From Spirochaetaceae bacterium (GTDB taxonomy: Bacteria; Spirochaetota; Spirochaetia; Treponematales; Breznakiellaceae), in assembly GCA_031280455.1 (NCBI GenBank), contig JAITGR010000223.1, forward strand, positions 1-5,284: a stretch of DNA of 5,284 nt, given 5' to 3'. Below, piece by piece: positions 5,262 to 5,284 of this stretch. The stretch's first letter is position 1; every line of letters starts with the position of its first letter. A program made the translations under genes and the position numbers. The notes beneath the pieces are model-generated. The model ran no database searches. It was not told the DNA's origin and was given only the letters and a program-made list of their open reading frames with translations.

Positions 5262-5284
5262 ATGAAAGAAGTATACTATGCGGG
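5262..5284 (+). CDS. 5' end of an unidentified ORF, possibly an IS110-type transposase
   Basis: Only eight codons are in the window: MKEVYYAG, the final Gly being certain because its codon begins GG. The ATG at 5262 has an excellent Shine-Dalgarno (AGGAGG at 5250-5255, spacer 6), but that site lies inside a long hairpin. The pattern of a Val/Tyr strand leading into Gly is how many IS110-family DEDD transposases begin, just before the first catalytic Asp (typically Y-x-G-[IVL]-D). That is suggestive at best. The sequence does not look like the start of a proteolipid subunit K, the gene often expected after subunit I. Function is otherwise unknown. Confidence 0.5.

Larger units (their letters stand above)
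5179..5284 (+). mobile_element. Possible left end of an insertion sequence (IS110/IS1111-like?), boundary uncertain
   Basis: Base composition shifts sharply to AT-rich after about 5170, directly behind an apparently interrupted gene start. A structured leader and a new ORF with AT-rich codons follow. The exact left boundary, right end and any target duplication are not visible, because the element would run past the window. The family suggestion rests on the first eight residues of the ORF. A simple new operon with a structured leader is the main alternative. Confidence 0.35.

Overview
The window reads in one direction (+ strand). It looks like a spirochaete chromosome, probably a fairly GC-rich relative of Treponema. 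The basis is a V/A-type (not F-type) ATPase cluster in a bacterium, with secG and a stand-alone PTS EIIA-like gene directly upstream. I recall secG lying close to a V-ATPase operon in treponemes, but I could not check this. The genus-level call is inference.

Layout. Positions 1-235 hold no credible gene. They are packed with short perfect inverted repeats, including a perfect 26-bp palindrome at 176-201, and look like a dispersed intergenic repeat block. A sigma70-type promoter (TTGCCG, 17 bp, TATAAT) at 242-270 leads to tRNA-Arg(TCT) at 306-377. Positions 378-495 hold nothing I can name. A second strong promoter (TTGACC, 17 bp, TATACT) at 496-524 precedes secG (612-1025). A compact hairpin just after the secG stop separates it from the PTS EIIA-type gene (1092-1568). 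Three V/A-ATPase genes follow, almost without spacing: a small coiled-coil peripheral-stalk subunit (1576-1923), subunit C/d (1923-2933) and membrane subunit I/a (2930-5170). The junctions are 7 nt, TAATG and ATGA, so the set is very probably one translationally coupled operon.

The ATPase genes encode the stator stalk, the central-rotor connector and the ion half-channel subunit of a rotary pump or synthase. The headpiece (A, B), the proteolipid ring (K), E/F/G and D are not in the window. EIIA could tie the operon to phosphorelay state, and SecG belongs to the Sec translocon; both links are inference.

The 3' end is the most interesting part. After the subunit I stop there is a TAATG start with a good Shine-Dalgarno, but it reads only Met-Ala-stop. 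The sequence then turns abruptly AT-rich. It contains a 68-nt imperfect hairpin (5190-5257, 23 base pairs by eye) whose 3' strand includes the whole GGAGGC ribosome-binding site of a new ORF starting at 5262 (MKEVYYAG..., cut by the window end). I read this as the left end of a mobile element, possibly IS110/IS1111-like, inserted at the start of the next V-ATPase gene. Its leader would keep translation off when the operon reads through. The family call rests on eight residues and is tentative.
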